Assembly (NCBI RefSeq): GCF_003626575.1
Contig: NZ_RBDY01000029.1
Span: 1 to 64,000, forward strand
DNA from: Streptomyces radicis
GTDB taxonomy: Bacteria; Actinomycetota; Actinomycetes; Streptomycetales; Streptomycetaceae
Length of the DNA: 64,000 nt
Direction: 5' to 3'
Part shown: positions 33,836 through 41,642 of the stretch, piece by piece
Numbering within the stretch: position 1 is the first letter of the stretch
Layout: the number at the start of each line of letters is the position of its first letter
Translations under genes and position numbers: made by a program
Notes under the pieces: model-generated
Seen by the model: the letters and a program-made list of their open reading frames with translations, nothing else
What the model was told of the DNA's origin: nothing
Databases searched by the model: none

Positions 33836-35055
33836 CCGTCGCCGCGCTCGAACTGCTCTCCTTCGGCCTCGCCCGCATCGTCAGGGCCGCCGATGACGCC
33901 GGGCACCGGCTGTGCCTGCTGACCCAGGACCGGGCCGTGTACCGGCACGAGCTCGACCAACTGCCCGAAGGCGCCCTCGACATCGTGGACATCGACACCC
34001 TGGACCCGGCCGCGTGCGCCGCCGCCCTGGGCACGATGCCCGATCTTGGCGGGCTCATCAACTCCACCGACACCTTCGGCGTGGCCGGGGCCGACATCGC
34101 CGCCGAGCTCGGCCTGCCGGGGCCCGACCCGGCGGCGGTCCGGCTGGTGCGCGACAAGCTGCGGGTCAGACAAGCGCTGCACGCCAAGGGCCTCAGCCGC
34201 CTGGTGGCCCACGCCGTGGCGCCCTCGCCCGCGAGCGCCGCCGAGGTGCTCGCCACGGTCGGGCTGCCCGCGGTGCTCAAGGACACCTCGGGAACGTCGT
34301 CGCGCGGGGTGTGGCTCGTACGGGACGAACGCGCCCTGCGCGCCGCCCTCGACGCCGCGTCGCGCACCCCGCTCAAGGGGCGGCTGCTGGCCGAGCCGCT
34401 GGTGGCTGGCCCGGTCTACAGCGCGGAGACGCTGAGCTGGGAGGGCGGGACGCGGCTGCTCGGGGTGACGAGCCGCCAGATGTCGCCCGAGCCCGCGGGG
34501 CGCGAGGAGGTCGCGTCGTTCCCGGTCGCGCTGCCGGACGCGGAGGCGGCCCGCGTCGCCGCCTGGGTGGGCGATCTGCTCGCGGCGGTGGGCCACGAGG
34601 GCTTCGGACACGTGGAGTTCGTCCTGACCGCCGAAGGGCCCGAGCTTGTCGAGATCAACCGCAGGATCGGCGGCGCCATGGTCGGCGAGGCGCTGTGCCG
34701 ACGGCTCGGCACCAACGTCTACGACGCCCTGATCGACACGGCGCTCGGCCGCCGCCCCGCGCTGCTCGACGGGGACGCGGCGCCGGGCTCAGGGCCCGGG
34801 CCCGCGACCGCGTTCGCCCTCGTCTACCCGGAGCGGCCCGGGCGGTTGACCGGCTGGAGCGGGCTCGACGCGCTGGCGACCTTCCCCGGCTCGCCCGAGT
34901 GGTACCCGACGGCGGCGCCGGGGGACCTGGTGGAGCACCTGACCGACCAGCGGGGCTGCACCGGGATCGTGCTCGCCGAGGGCGCCACGGCCGAACTCGC
35001 CCTGCACCGGGCGCTGAGCGCGGCGGGGAGCGTTCGCCCGCTGCTGGCGGGGTGA
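33832..35055 (+). CDS. ATP-grasp ligase
   Basis: A 407-residue ATP-dependent carboxylate-amine ligase. The N-terminal domain includes LGGLINSTDTFGVAGADIA. The ATP-binding core has VLKDTSGTSSRGVWLV and GRLLAEPLVAGPVYSAE, and the Mg site is HVEFVLTAEGPELVEINRRIGG, with the Glu-x-Asn pair. This layout suits enzymes that couple two amino acids or an amino acid and an amine. It is translated from an ATGA overlap with the PLP gene. The peptide-like product is inferred. Confidence 0.88.
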   Translation: MTVAALELLSFGLARIVRAADDAGHRLCLLTQDRAVYRHELDQLPEGALDIVDIDTLDPAACAAALGTMPDLGGLINSTDTFGVAGADIAAELGLPGPDPAAVRLVRDKLRVRQALHAKGLSRLVAHAVAPSPASAAEVLATVGLPAVLKDTSGTSSRGVWLVRDERALRAALDAASRTPLKGRLLAEPLVAGPVYSAETLSWEGGTRLLGVTSRQMSPEPAGREEVASFPVALPDAEAARVAAWVGDLLAAVGHEGFGHVEFVLTAEGPELVEINRRIGGAMVGEALCRRLGTNVYDALIDTALGRRPALLDGDAAPGSGPGPATAFALVYPERPGRLTGWSGLDALATFPGSPEWYPTAAPGDLVEHLTDQRGCTGIVLAEGATAELALHRALSAAGSVRPLLAG

Positions 35056-35060
35056 AACGG

Positions 35061-35078
35061 CCCGCGGCGCTCCGCGGG
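35061..35078 (+). terminator. Hairpin after the ATP-grasp gene
   Basis: CCCGCGG (35061-35067) and CCGCGGG (35072-35078) with a 4-nt loop, six bases after the ATP-grasp stop. A short but perfect GC stem without a T-tract. Confidence 0.5.
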
Positions 35079-35232
35079 TGTGCGCGTCAGGGCCCGCGCT
35101 CCGGCCCGGTCACCGGTGGACATGGGCGTGGACTGCCTCGGCCCGAAGTCGCGGAGGCCGCGAACCAGGTCCCGGCCACGGACCAGCTGGCGAACGCCGG
35201 AATAACGTCCGCCGGACGCCCCACGTCCCTGC

Positions 35233-35454
35233 TCACCGGGGACTCCTCGCGGCGGCCCTCATGTCCTCGCATGCCTCGCGGAGGTGTCGGGCCTCGGGGA
35301 GCGTGCGGTGCTCGGCCCCTTCGACGACCTCGAGGGCGCGCCAGTGGTTCGAGGGGACGAGGCGGCGCGCATAGGCCGCGCCCACCTGCCCGCCAGGGCA
35401 GGGCCCCTCGGCGGTCAGGCGGACACCGGTCCTGGCGTGGAGGGCGTCCACCAT
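35233..35454 (-). pseudogene. Possible remnant of a phosphotransferase-type gene
   Basis: A 73-codon frame starting MVDALHARTGVRL and continuing AEGPCPGGQVGAAYAR, which reminds me of the N-terminus of Streptomyces aminoglycoside-phosphotransferase-like proteins. It then changes to LVPSNHWRALEVVEG with no kinase core. This would fit an internally deleted relic, but it could equally be a small unrecognised gene or a chance ORF. No convincing ribosome site. Confidence 0.25.
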
Positions 35455-35481
35455 CCGCGCGGCGCGTGGGCGCCGCCCCCC

Positions 35482-36804
35482 TCAGTCCGTCTCGCCGCAC
35501 ACCGACGGGATCGCTCGGTCCGGGGTGGCCGTGGTGGCGCGGATCGTCTCCAGCTCGTCGAGGATCGCCGGGAGCGTGCTCTGGTCCGCGAGGAACGTCA
35601 GCACCGCCTGGTGGAACGCGTCGCGCAGCGCCGGGGGCATGACGTCGGACGCGTCGAGGCACAGCGGCTCGGGCGGGTCGGCGAGCGTGGCGGCGAGCGC
35701 GTCGTGCACCTCGTCCGCGTCCGGCACGGACGCGTCCGTGTCCGACGCGGCGAACAGCGGCGGGGGCAGCTTGCCCGACGCCACGGCGTTGCGGTCGGAC
35801 ACGGCCTCGGACCAGACCCGTTGGGTCTCGGGCGCGGCCAGCCACGCCATCAGCTCCTCGGCCTCGTCGGTCTCGCGGAACATCGCGGCGTAGTCGGCGC
35901 CCGCCTGCCAGCCCCGCTGACGCCCCTCCGTGCCGGGGAAGAGCTGCGCGGAGGGCGCGAACGCCGCTTCGAGGTCGCCGTAGTTGCCGCGCGCGTGCGA
36001 GCCCTGGTGGTCGAGCTGGCACACGGGCCCCTTGTGCAGCCCGGCTGAGGCGTTGCCGTAGTCCCTGGTCAGGGACTGGACGCCGCGGGTGGCGCCGCCC
36101 GCGCCGACCAGCTCGCCGAACGTCCGCCACGCCGTCTCCACCGCGTCGCCGTTCCACGCGGTGCTCGGGTCGTCCTCGCCGCGGGCCCAGCCCTCGTAGA
36201 CCTCGGGGCCCGCCTGCTGGAGCAGCACGTCCTCGACCCAGTCGGTGCCGGGCCAGCCCGATGTGGCGTCGGAGCCCATGCCGAGGCACCACGAGCCGCC
36301 GTCCTCGAGCAGCCGCGGGAAGTCGGCGGGGCCGTGGGCCTCGGCGTCGTACCAGACCAGGCTCTTGAGGTCGACCTTGACGGGGAACCAGTAGGCGGCG
36401 GTCCTGGTGTCGCGCCCCCTGCGGACCTCGTTGACCCAGGGCGCGCCGTAGACCTCGCCGAGGGACCCGCCGTCGAGCGCGAAGTCCAGGGCCGTCAGCT
36501 CTCCACGTTGGGCGAACTCCGTCAACTCCCCGACGCTCGGCACGATCGCGACATCCGGGGGAACGCCCGCGTCGACCTCGGAGAGCAGCACCTCGCGCAG
36601 CGCGGTGGTGCCCTGGTAGTCCACCTCGATGCCCGTCTCCTCGGTGAACTCGGCCAGCACGCGCTCGAAGAGCTCGCCCTCGCCCCTGGTCCACGAGGCG
36701 AGCACGGTGACGCCGCGCTCGGCGGGGAAGACCAGGCGGACGGCGAAGCCCGCGAGCACGGCCAGGGCCACGAGCACGGCGCCCACCAGCAGTCCGCGCC
36801 TCAT
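35482..36804 (-). CDS. Membrane-tethered extracellular solute-binding protein (sensor type)
   Basis: A 440-residue family-1 solute-binding fold. Residues 1-25 (RRGLLVGAVLVALAVLAGF) form an uncleaved-looking membrane anchor with no lipobox cysteine. Then come VTVLASWTRGEGELFERVL, DYQGTTALREVLLSEVDAG and PPDVAIVPSVGELTEF, as in MalE-like proteins. No permease or ATPase lies nearby. It is the last gene of the leftward operon, coupled by ATGA to the GlnX-like gene. By analogy with GlnH of mycobacteria, it should report a ligand to the membrane protein rather than import it. Confidence 0.82.
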   Translation of the reverse strand: MRRGLLVGAVLVALAVLAGFAVRLVFPAERGVTVLASWTRGEGELFERVLAEFTEETGIEVDYQGTTALREVLLSEVDAGVPPDVAIVPSVGELTEFAQRGELTALDFALDGGSLGEVYGAPWVNEVRRGRDTRTAAYWFPVKVDLKSLVWYDAEAHGPADFPRLLEDGGSWCLGMGSDATSGWPGTDWVEDVLLQQAGPEVYEGWARGEDDPSTAWNGDAVETAWRTFGELVGAGGATRGVQSLTRDYGNASAGLHKGPVCQLDHQGSHARGNYGDLEAAFAPSAQLFPGTEGRQRGWQAGADYAAMFRETDEAEELMAWLAAPETQRVWSEAVSDRNAVASGKLPPPLFAASDTDASVPDADEVHDALAATLADPPEPLCLDASDVMPPALRDAFHQAVLTFLADQSTLPAILDELETIRATTATPDRAIPSVCGETD

Positions 36805-37787
36805 CGCGCCCTGAACCTGTACTCGTCGAAGCGCGGCCAGAGACCCCGCGCCATCTGGCCCGCGAGCAGCAGGCCGAGGACGGGGACCAGGCCGGCCAGG
36901 CCCTCCCATGCGTCCGTTCCGCTCATCGCGTCGTCCACCTCTCTCGCGGTGTTCTGCACGGAGTCCGAGACGTCCTCGGCGGGCCCGCGCCGCTGCGTGT
37001 CCGCGTCGCCCGTGACGGGGACCCAGGGGCTGACCAGGTTCTCGCGCAGCGAGTGCCCCGCGGCGTCGAGGGCGCTCTGGGTCTCGGCGGTGACGTGGAC
37101 CGCGCCGCCGAGCGCGATCAGCAGGGTCGCGGTGGCGCCCAGCAGGCCGAGGTTGTAGCGGCGCCTGAAGCGGCGGCGCAGCAAGACCTGTGTCTCGATC
37201 AGCACGAGCAGCAGGGCCGCGGCGCTCAGCAGCGTGGCGCCCCAGGCGAGTTGGGCGCCGCGGTCGAACGAGACCTGGCCGTCCAGGACGTCGTACTGCT
37301 GGTCCTGGAGGCTGTCGAGGCGGTCGAGGATGCCGTCGAGGTCGCGGCTGAGCGTGCCCTCGGCGTACCACAGGTAGCCGTCGCGCAGGGCCGCGTCGGT
37401 GCGATGGCGGTCCGCCTGTTCGAGGAAGCCGGAGTAGGAGACGATCAGGCCCGTGACGGTCTCCAGGGCGCGCAGCCCCGGCTCGCCGCCCACGGCGGCC
37501 CCTGCGGCGCGGGCGAGGCTCTGGTTGGCGACCGCGATCTGCACGCGGTAGCCGCCGCCCGTGCTGACCAGCTCGCCCGTGCCCGAGTCCCGGACGGCGT
37601 CGAACGACTGGAGGAGGGCGTTCTGCGCCGCCGTCACGTCGAGGATCGCGGGCGCCGTCCGCTCGCGCACGGGCGCGGCCTGGCTGTGGACGCCGGTGTA
37701 GGCGGTGAACAGCGAGGCCATGGTGGCCACCGTGAGGATCAGCAGGGCCAGGGCGCGCAGCACCAGCGCGCGGCGCGTCGTGCTCAT
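36801..37787 (-). CDS. GlnX-like membrane sensor protein
   Basis: A 328-residue protein. An N-terminal membrane helix (VLRALALLILTVATMASLF) is followed by an extracytoplasmic, mostly helical domain of about 150 residues rich in Ala/Asp/Gln. Two more helices follow (QLAWGATLLSAAALLLVLI and NLGLLGATATLLIALG), then a second outside loop and a last helix, GLVPVLGLLLAG. This layout and its place between a solute-binding protein and a PknG-like kinase resemble mycobacterial GlnX. ATGA overlaps link it to the genes on both sides. The homology is inferred from topology and synteny. Confidence 0.72.
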   Translation of the reverse strand: MSTTRRALVLRALALLILTVATMASLFTAYTGVHSQAAPVRERTAPAILDVTAAQNALLQSFDAVRDSGTGELVSTGGGYRVQIAVANQSLARAAGAAVGGEPGLRALETVTGLIVSYSGFLEQADRHRTDAALRDGYLWYAEGTLSRDLDGILDRLDSLQDQQYDVLDGQVSFDRGAQLAWGATLLSAAALLLVLIETQVLLRRRFRRRYNLGLLGATATLLIALGGAVHVTAETQSALDAAGHSLRENLVSPWVPVTGDADTQRRGPAEDVSDSVQNTAREVDDAMSGTDAWEGLAGLVPVLGLLLAGQMARGLWPRFDEYRFRAR

Positions 37788-39250
37788 CCGCGCTCCGTGT
37801 CGGGTGGCCCGGCCTGGCGGGTCTGGCACAGGCCGCAGAACGGGGTGCCAGGGGGGAACTCGGCCGAGCAGCCTTCCTTGCGGCAGGACACGTGGTCGAG
37901 CGCCGGGTCCACCGGGACGGCCCGCTCGGGCGCGGGTCGCGGGCCGACCTCGGCGGACACGGAGACATGGCCGAACATCAGCAGCCGCCCGAGCCTGCGC
38001 CCGTCGAAGTGCTGCTTGATGACGACCTCGCCCGCCGCCGGGTCGTGGATGTCGACGATCTCGGCCACCTCGGCGAGGACTTCGGCGTGCCCGAGCTGGT
38101 GGGCGAGGCGGACCGTGGTGCCAAGGGCCGAGAGCAGGGCCGATTCGTCGCTCGCCTGATACGCGTCGTGCGCCGCGTTGGCGGCCAGGGTGAGGTCTTC
38201 GTGGAGCGAGAAGTGCTTGCTGACGTGGGACATCTCGGTGGGCGGCCCGCTGCCGGGGCGCCAGCGGACCAGCACGGGCTCGGGCGCGGGGTCGGGAACG
38301 CGGTCGCTCCCCGAGGCGACGTCGACCCACGCCAGCTGCATCTCCTCGTCGAGCGGGACGTCCTCGGGGTCGGCGGTCAGGCACAGGTGGTACTGGCGCA
38401 CCTCGTCGCCCGCCCAGGGGTGGGTGGCGAACTCCACGGCGCGCTCGTCGACAGGGACGCCCTCGGCGGTGAGGTCCCGACGGGTGGGGTGCACCTGCCG
38501 CAGGAACCGCAGCCCGATGCCGCGGGTCAGCGAGACACGCAGCGTCAGCGCGGGGAGGGTGCGGGCCATGGAGGTGCGGATGGAGCGCTCGAACTCGGCC
38601 TCGAGGTCGGACTCGCGCAGCACGGCGCTCGCCGTGCCGTTGAGGCGCCCGGCGACGCGGATCAGCTCCTCGCTGTTCCAGCCGGTCCCTATGCCCCGCG
38701 CGTCGCAGACGAACTCCCCTTCACACAGGGCGAGTTCGTCGTCGAGCAGCTCGGGGTCCACCACGTTGTGGCCATCGGTGAGCAGGACGGCGTGCTTGAC
38801 CTCGGCGGCGCTGGCGGCCAGCAGCTCGCGGGTCAGCCTGAGCCAGGAGCCGATCGCGGTGCCCCCCTCGGCGAACAGGTGGCCGATCCTGGCCTTCGCC
38901 CTGGCGCGCGAGTCGTGGTCGGCGACCTCGAGGCGCTCGGCGTGGCGCGGAAACGCCATGCGCGCCTGGTGCGTTCCCCGCACCACGGCGAACTCGGTGC
39001 CGTCCCGCAGGGCGTCGACGGCGGCGCCCGCGGCCCGTTGGGCGGCCTCGAGCTTGGTGGGAGGCGAGCCCATCGACCCCGAGCAGTCGACGATGATCAC
39101 CTCGGCGGCCCTGGGTGCGCCGCCGAGCGCGGCCGGGTCGACGCCGCTCGTGCGGACCTCGATGAAGGCGTGCATGCCCGCGCCGGCGTTGCCGACGGCC
39201 AGGTCGATCTCCTGGCTGATCGTCAGGGCGACGGTGGGGTCAGGTGTCAT
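37784..39250 (-). CDS. VWA domain protein with C-terminal zinc ribbon
   Basis: A 488-residue cytoplasmic protein. Start: ATG at 39250, after AAGGAG; the ATG six codons earlier lacks a site. The VWA MIDAS is intact: D55-x-S57-x-S59 in VDCSGSMG, a Thr in EGGTAIG and Asp in LLTDGHN. The C-terminal ribbon has the pattern C-x4-C-x10-C-x2-C (SCRKEGC then FCGLCQ). VWA proteins act as metal-dependent scaffolds. It lies between the kinase and the GlnX-like gene and could be a substrate or adaptor of the kinase. Confidence 0.88.
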   Translation of the reverse strand: MTPDPTVALTISQEIDLAVGNAGAGMHAFIEVRTSGVDPAALGGAPRAAEVIIVDCSGSMGSPPTKLEAAQRAAGAAVDALRDGTEFAVVRGTHQARMAFPRHAERLEVADHDSRARAKARIGHLFAEGGTAIGSWLRLTRELLAASAAEVKHAVLLTDGHNVVDPELLDDELALCEGEFVCDARGIGTGWNSEELIRVAGRLNGTASAVLRESDLEAEFERSIRTSMARTLPALTLRVSLTRGIGLRFLRQVHPTRRDLTAEGVPVDERAVEFATHPWAGDEVRQYHLCLTADPEDVPLDEEMQLAWVDVASGSDRVPDPAPEPVLVRWRPGSGPPTEMSHVSKHFSLHEDLTLAANAAHDAYQASDESALLSALGTTVRLAHQLGHAEVLAEVAEIVDIHDPAAGEVVIKQHFDGRRLGRLLMFGHVSVSAEVGPRPAPERAVPVDPALDHVSCRKEGCSAEFPPGTPFCGLCQTRQAGPPDTERG

Positions 39251-39302
39251 GGGCGTGCTCCTTCGCATCGCCTCTCGGCCGTGCGACCGCGTCCCGGCGG
39301 CC

Positions 39303-41642
39303 TCACAGCAGCGTCAACGGGCGGACATGGTTGGCGTGGTCGATCAGGGCGGCGTGCTCGTCGGCGGTGGCCGCGCGGCGGGCGAGCCCGGTGAACGACT
39401 CCTCGAGCAGCTCGCGCAGCCGCCGCTCCGTGGTGGGGCTGCCGTAGAGCGGCCCCGTGGCCAGCCCTGGCGAGGGCCAGCCCCGGCTCGCCGCCCAGTG
39501 GAGGGCCGCCTCGCGTATCTCGGCGGTCAGCCGCAGGCGTTCGTCCCCCTCGGTCCAGCCGCCGTCGAGCGCGAGTCTGGGCAGGCGGTGCTGTGCCTCG
39601 GTGAAGTCGCCCGCGGTGGGCGGCTGTCCTGGGAGCCTGCCCACCAGGAGCCGAACGGCGGCGGTCCGCGCCGCCGCGTGGTGCGGGGCGTGCGAGGGCA
39701 CCTGGTCGAGCACGGCGCGCGCCGCGGCGCGTTCGCCGCGCGCCAGCCGGATCCTGGCCAGCCCGAACGCCGCGGAGCCGTCGGCGTGGTCGCGGCGCCA
39801 CACGGCGCGGTAGAACGCCTCGGCGCGGTCGAGGTCGCCGCCGCTCTCGGCGCAGTAGCCAAGGGCGAGCAGGGGCGCGGTCTCGCCCGGCAGGGCCTGG
39901 CGCACGGCGTCGAAGCACTCCACGGCGGAGCGTGGGCGGGACTGGGCGAGGCCGAGGGCGGGGGCCAGGACGCGGTGCACCTCGGCGTTCCCCGCGGGGG
40001 CGTTGCCCAGGGCGAGCAGCAGCCGCCCGTGGTACCAGGCGATGCGCCAGTCGCCGTGTGCCACGCCCTGGGACAGCTCGCGGCAGGCGCGCACCAGGGC
40101 GGCGCGGGCCGGGGCCGTCTCGCCGATGGCAAGCGACGTGTCGCAGTCCAGGAGCTCGCGCGCGGCCTTGGGGTGGTCGGGGTGCGGCACGGGCGCGGGC
40201 AGCGCCGCGGCGACCCGACCTGGCGGCGGGCGGCCCGGGTCGAGGGCGGGCGGCTCGTGTCCTGGCGGGCGCAGCCAGTGCCGCGGCGGGGGCGGCGAGG
40301 CCAGGCCGCTGTCGAGGAGGTCGGCGCCCGGGGCGAACAGGGTGGAGCGCGCGGCCTGCTGCTCCCCGTACTCCGCGCGCAACTGGCGCCAGACGCCGCG
40401 TAGTTGCTCGAACATCTCCGCCGCGGTGGCGAAGCGCGCGGCGTGGTGGGGCGCGGTGGCGCGCCGGATGACCAGGTCGAACGACTCCTTGGCGACGCCA
40501 TCGGGGACCACCGAGGCCCTGGCCAGCTCCTCCAGGGTGGTCGCGACGGTGTAGAGGTCGGTCAGCCGGGAGAACCTGGGGATGCCGCGCCGCCGCTCCT
40601 GGCGGGGCGAGGGCGCGCCGTTGGCGCCGCGCCGCGGCCTGGTGGGCGCGGTGTCGGGCCCCGGCTCGTCGGGGTAGAGCTCGACGCGCGGCAGGTAGTG
40701 GTCGGTGTGCACGGCGGGCGAGACGTCGTCGTCCATGCGGCGGACCGCGCCCAGGTCGATGATGGTGATCTGGTCGCCGTGGTGGATGACGTTGGACGGC
40801 TTCATGTCGCAGTAGAGCAGGCCGTGTTGGTGCAGATACTCCAGGGCGTTGAGGATGCGGCAGCCGTAGACCGCGACGTGTTCGAGGCGGAGCGGGCCGC
40901 CCAGGATGTCCTCCTGCCGGTCCCTGGTCCCAAGGGCGCTCAGGGGGCGGCCGTTGATGAACTCCATGACGATGTAGCCGGTGCTGCCCGCCGTCACGAA
41001 GTTCCTGATGCGGACGATGTGGTCGTGCTGGAGCGCGGTGAGGAAGCGGCGCTCGGCGGTGGCGACGCTCAGGGCGGTGGCGTCGTTGTTGTTGATGAGG
41101 CCCTTGAGCGCGACATAGGAGCCGTCGAGGTTGTGGTCGCGGGCCAGATAGATCCAGCCGAGGCCGCCCTGGGCGACGCAACCGACCACCTCGTACTGGT
41201 CGTTGAGCCGGTCGCCCGGGTGCAGCTGCGGCGAGAAGTCGAACGGGTGGCCACAGCGCGGGCAGAACCCCCTGGAGGTGGCGGGCTGGTTGCCGAACGC
41301 GACGCCCACCAGCTGCGAGCAGCCCTCCCAGCCGCAGCGGCGGCCCTGCCTCGACGCCCTGGGGTCCTTGATGACAAAGGCCGAGGGGTCGGGCACGGAC
41401 ACGGGCGGCAGCGACATCTCGCCGTCGCCCGTCGTGGAGGACGGCGGCGTGGGCGGCGGTGGCTCGGCCTCGCTGCCGCCGCCCGTCGGCACGGTGACCG
41501 GGTCGGAGCCGAACGAGCCCCCCGAGCCGCCGGGGTCCTCGGGGGCGGGGCCCGCGGCTCCCGCGGGGCGGCGGCCGCACGTGTCGCAGTACCCGGTGGG
41601 CGCGAGCGTTCCGCCGCAGCCGGGGCGGGCGCAGGCCTTCAT
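39303..41642 (-). CDS. PknG-like serine/threonine kinase with zinc ribbons and TPR tail
   Basis: A 779-residue soluble kinase. A first zinc ribbon (Cys4, 9, 19, 22) and an acidic/Pro linker lead to a rubredoxin-like site (Cys103, 108, 127, 130). In the kinase domain Lys180 lies in VALK, the catalytic loop is YCDMKPSN with Asp279, Lys281 and Asn284, and the metal motif is DLGA rather than DFG. All of this is as in PknG. From about residue 480, helical repeats of TPR type run to the end. PknG senses amino acids through GlnH/GlnX, and the same partners seem to be encoded downstream here. Coupled by ATGA to the protease gene. Confidence 0.9.
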   Translation of the reverse strand: MKACARPGCGGTLAPTGYCDTCGRRPAGAAGPAPEDPGGSGGSFGSDPVTVPTGGGSEAEPPPPTPPSSTTGDGEMSLPPVSVPDPSAFVIKDPRASRQGRRCGWEGCSQLVGVAFGNQPATSRGFCPRCGHPFDFSPQLHPGDRLNDQYEVVGCVAQGGLGWIYLARDHNLDGSYVALKGLINNNDATALSVATAERRFLTALQHDHIVRIRNFVTAGSTGYIVMEFINGRPLSALGTRDRQEDILGGPLRLEHVAVYGCRILNALEYLHQHGLLYCDMKPSNVIHHGDQITIIDLGAVRRMDDDVSPAVHTDHYLPRVELYPDEPGPDTAPTRPRRGANGAPSPRQERRRGIPRFSRLTDLYTVATTLEELARASVVPDGVAKESFDLVIRRATAPHHAARFATAAEMFEQLRGVWRQLRAEYGEQQAARSTLFAPGADLLDSGLASPPPPRHWLRPPGHEPPALDPGRPPPGRVAAALPAPVPHPDHPKAARELLDCDTSLAIGETAPARAALVRACRELSQGVAHGDWRIAWYHGRLLLALGNAPAGNAEVHRVLAPALGLAQSRPRSAVECFDAVRQALPGETAPLLALGYCAESGGDLDRAEAFYRAVWRRDHADGSAAFGLARIRLARGERAAARAVLDQVPSHAPHHAAARTAAVRLLVGRLPGQPPTAGDFTEAQHRLPRLALDGGWTEGDERLRLTAEIREAALHWAASRGWPSPGLATGPLYGSPTTERRLRELLEESFTGLARRAATADEHAALIDHANHVRPLTLL

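Larger units (their letters stand above)
35056..35481. other. 426-bp region between convergent operons
   Basis: It holds a terminator hairpin at 35061-35078 and a leftward 73-codon frame at 35233-35454 (both listed separately). Nothing else is recognisable. It separates the rightward PLP/ATP-grasp operon from the end of the leftward kinase/protease operon. Confidence 0.5.
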
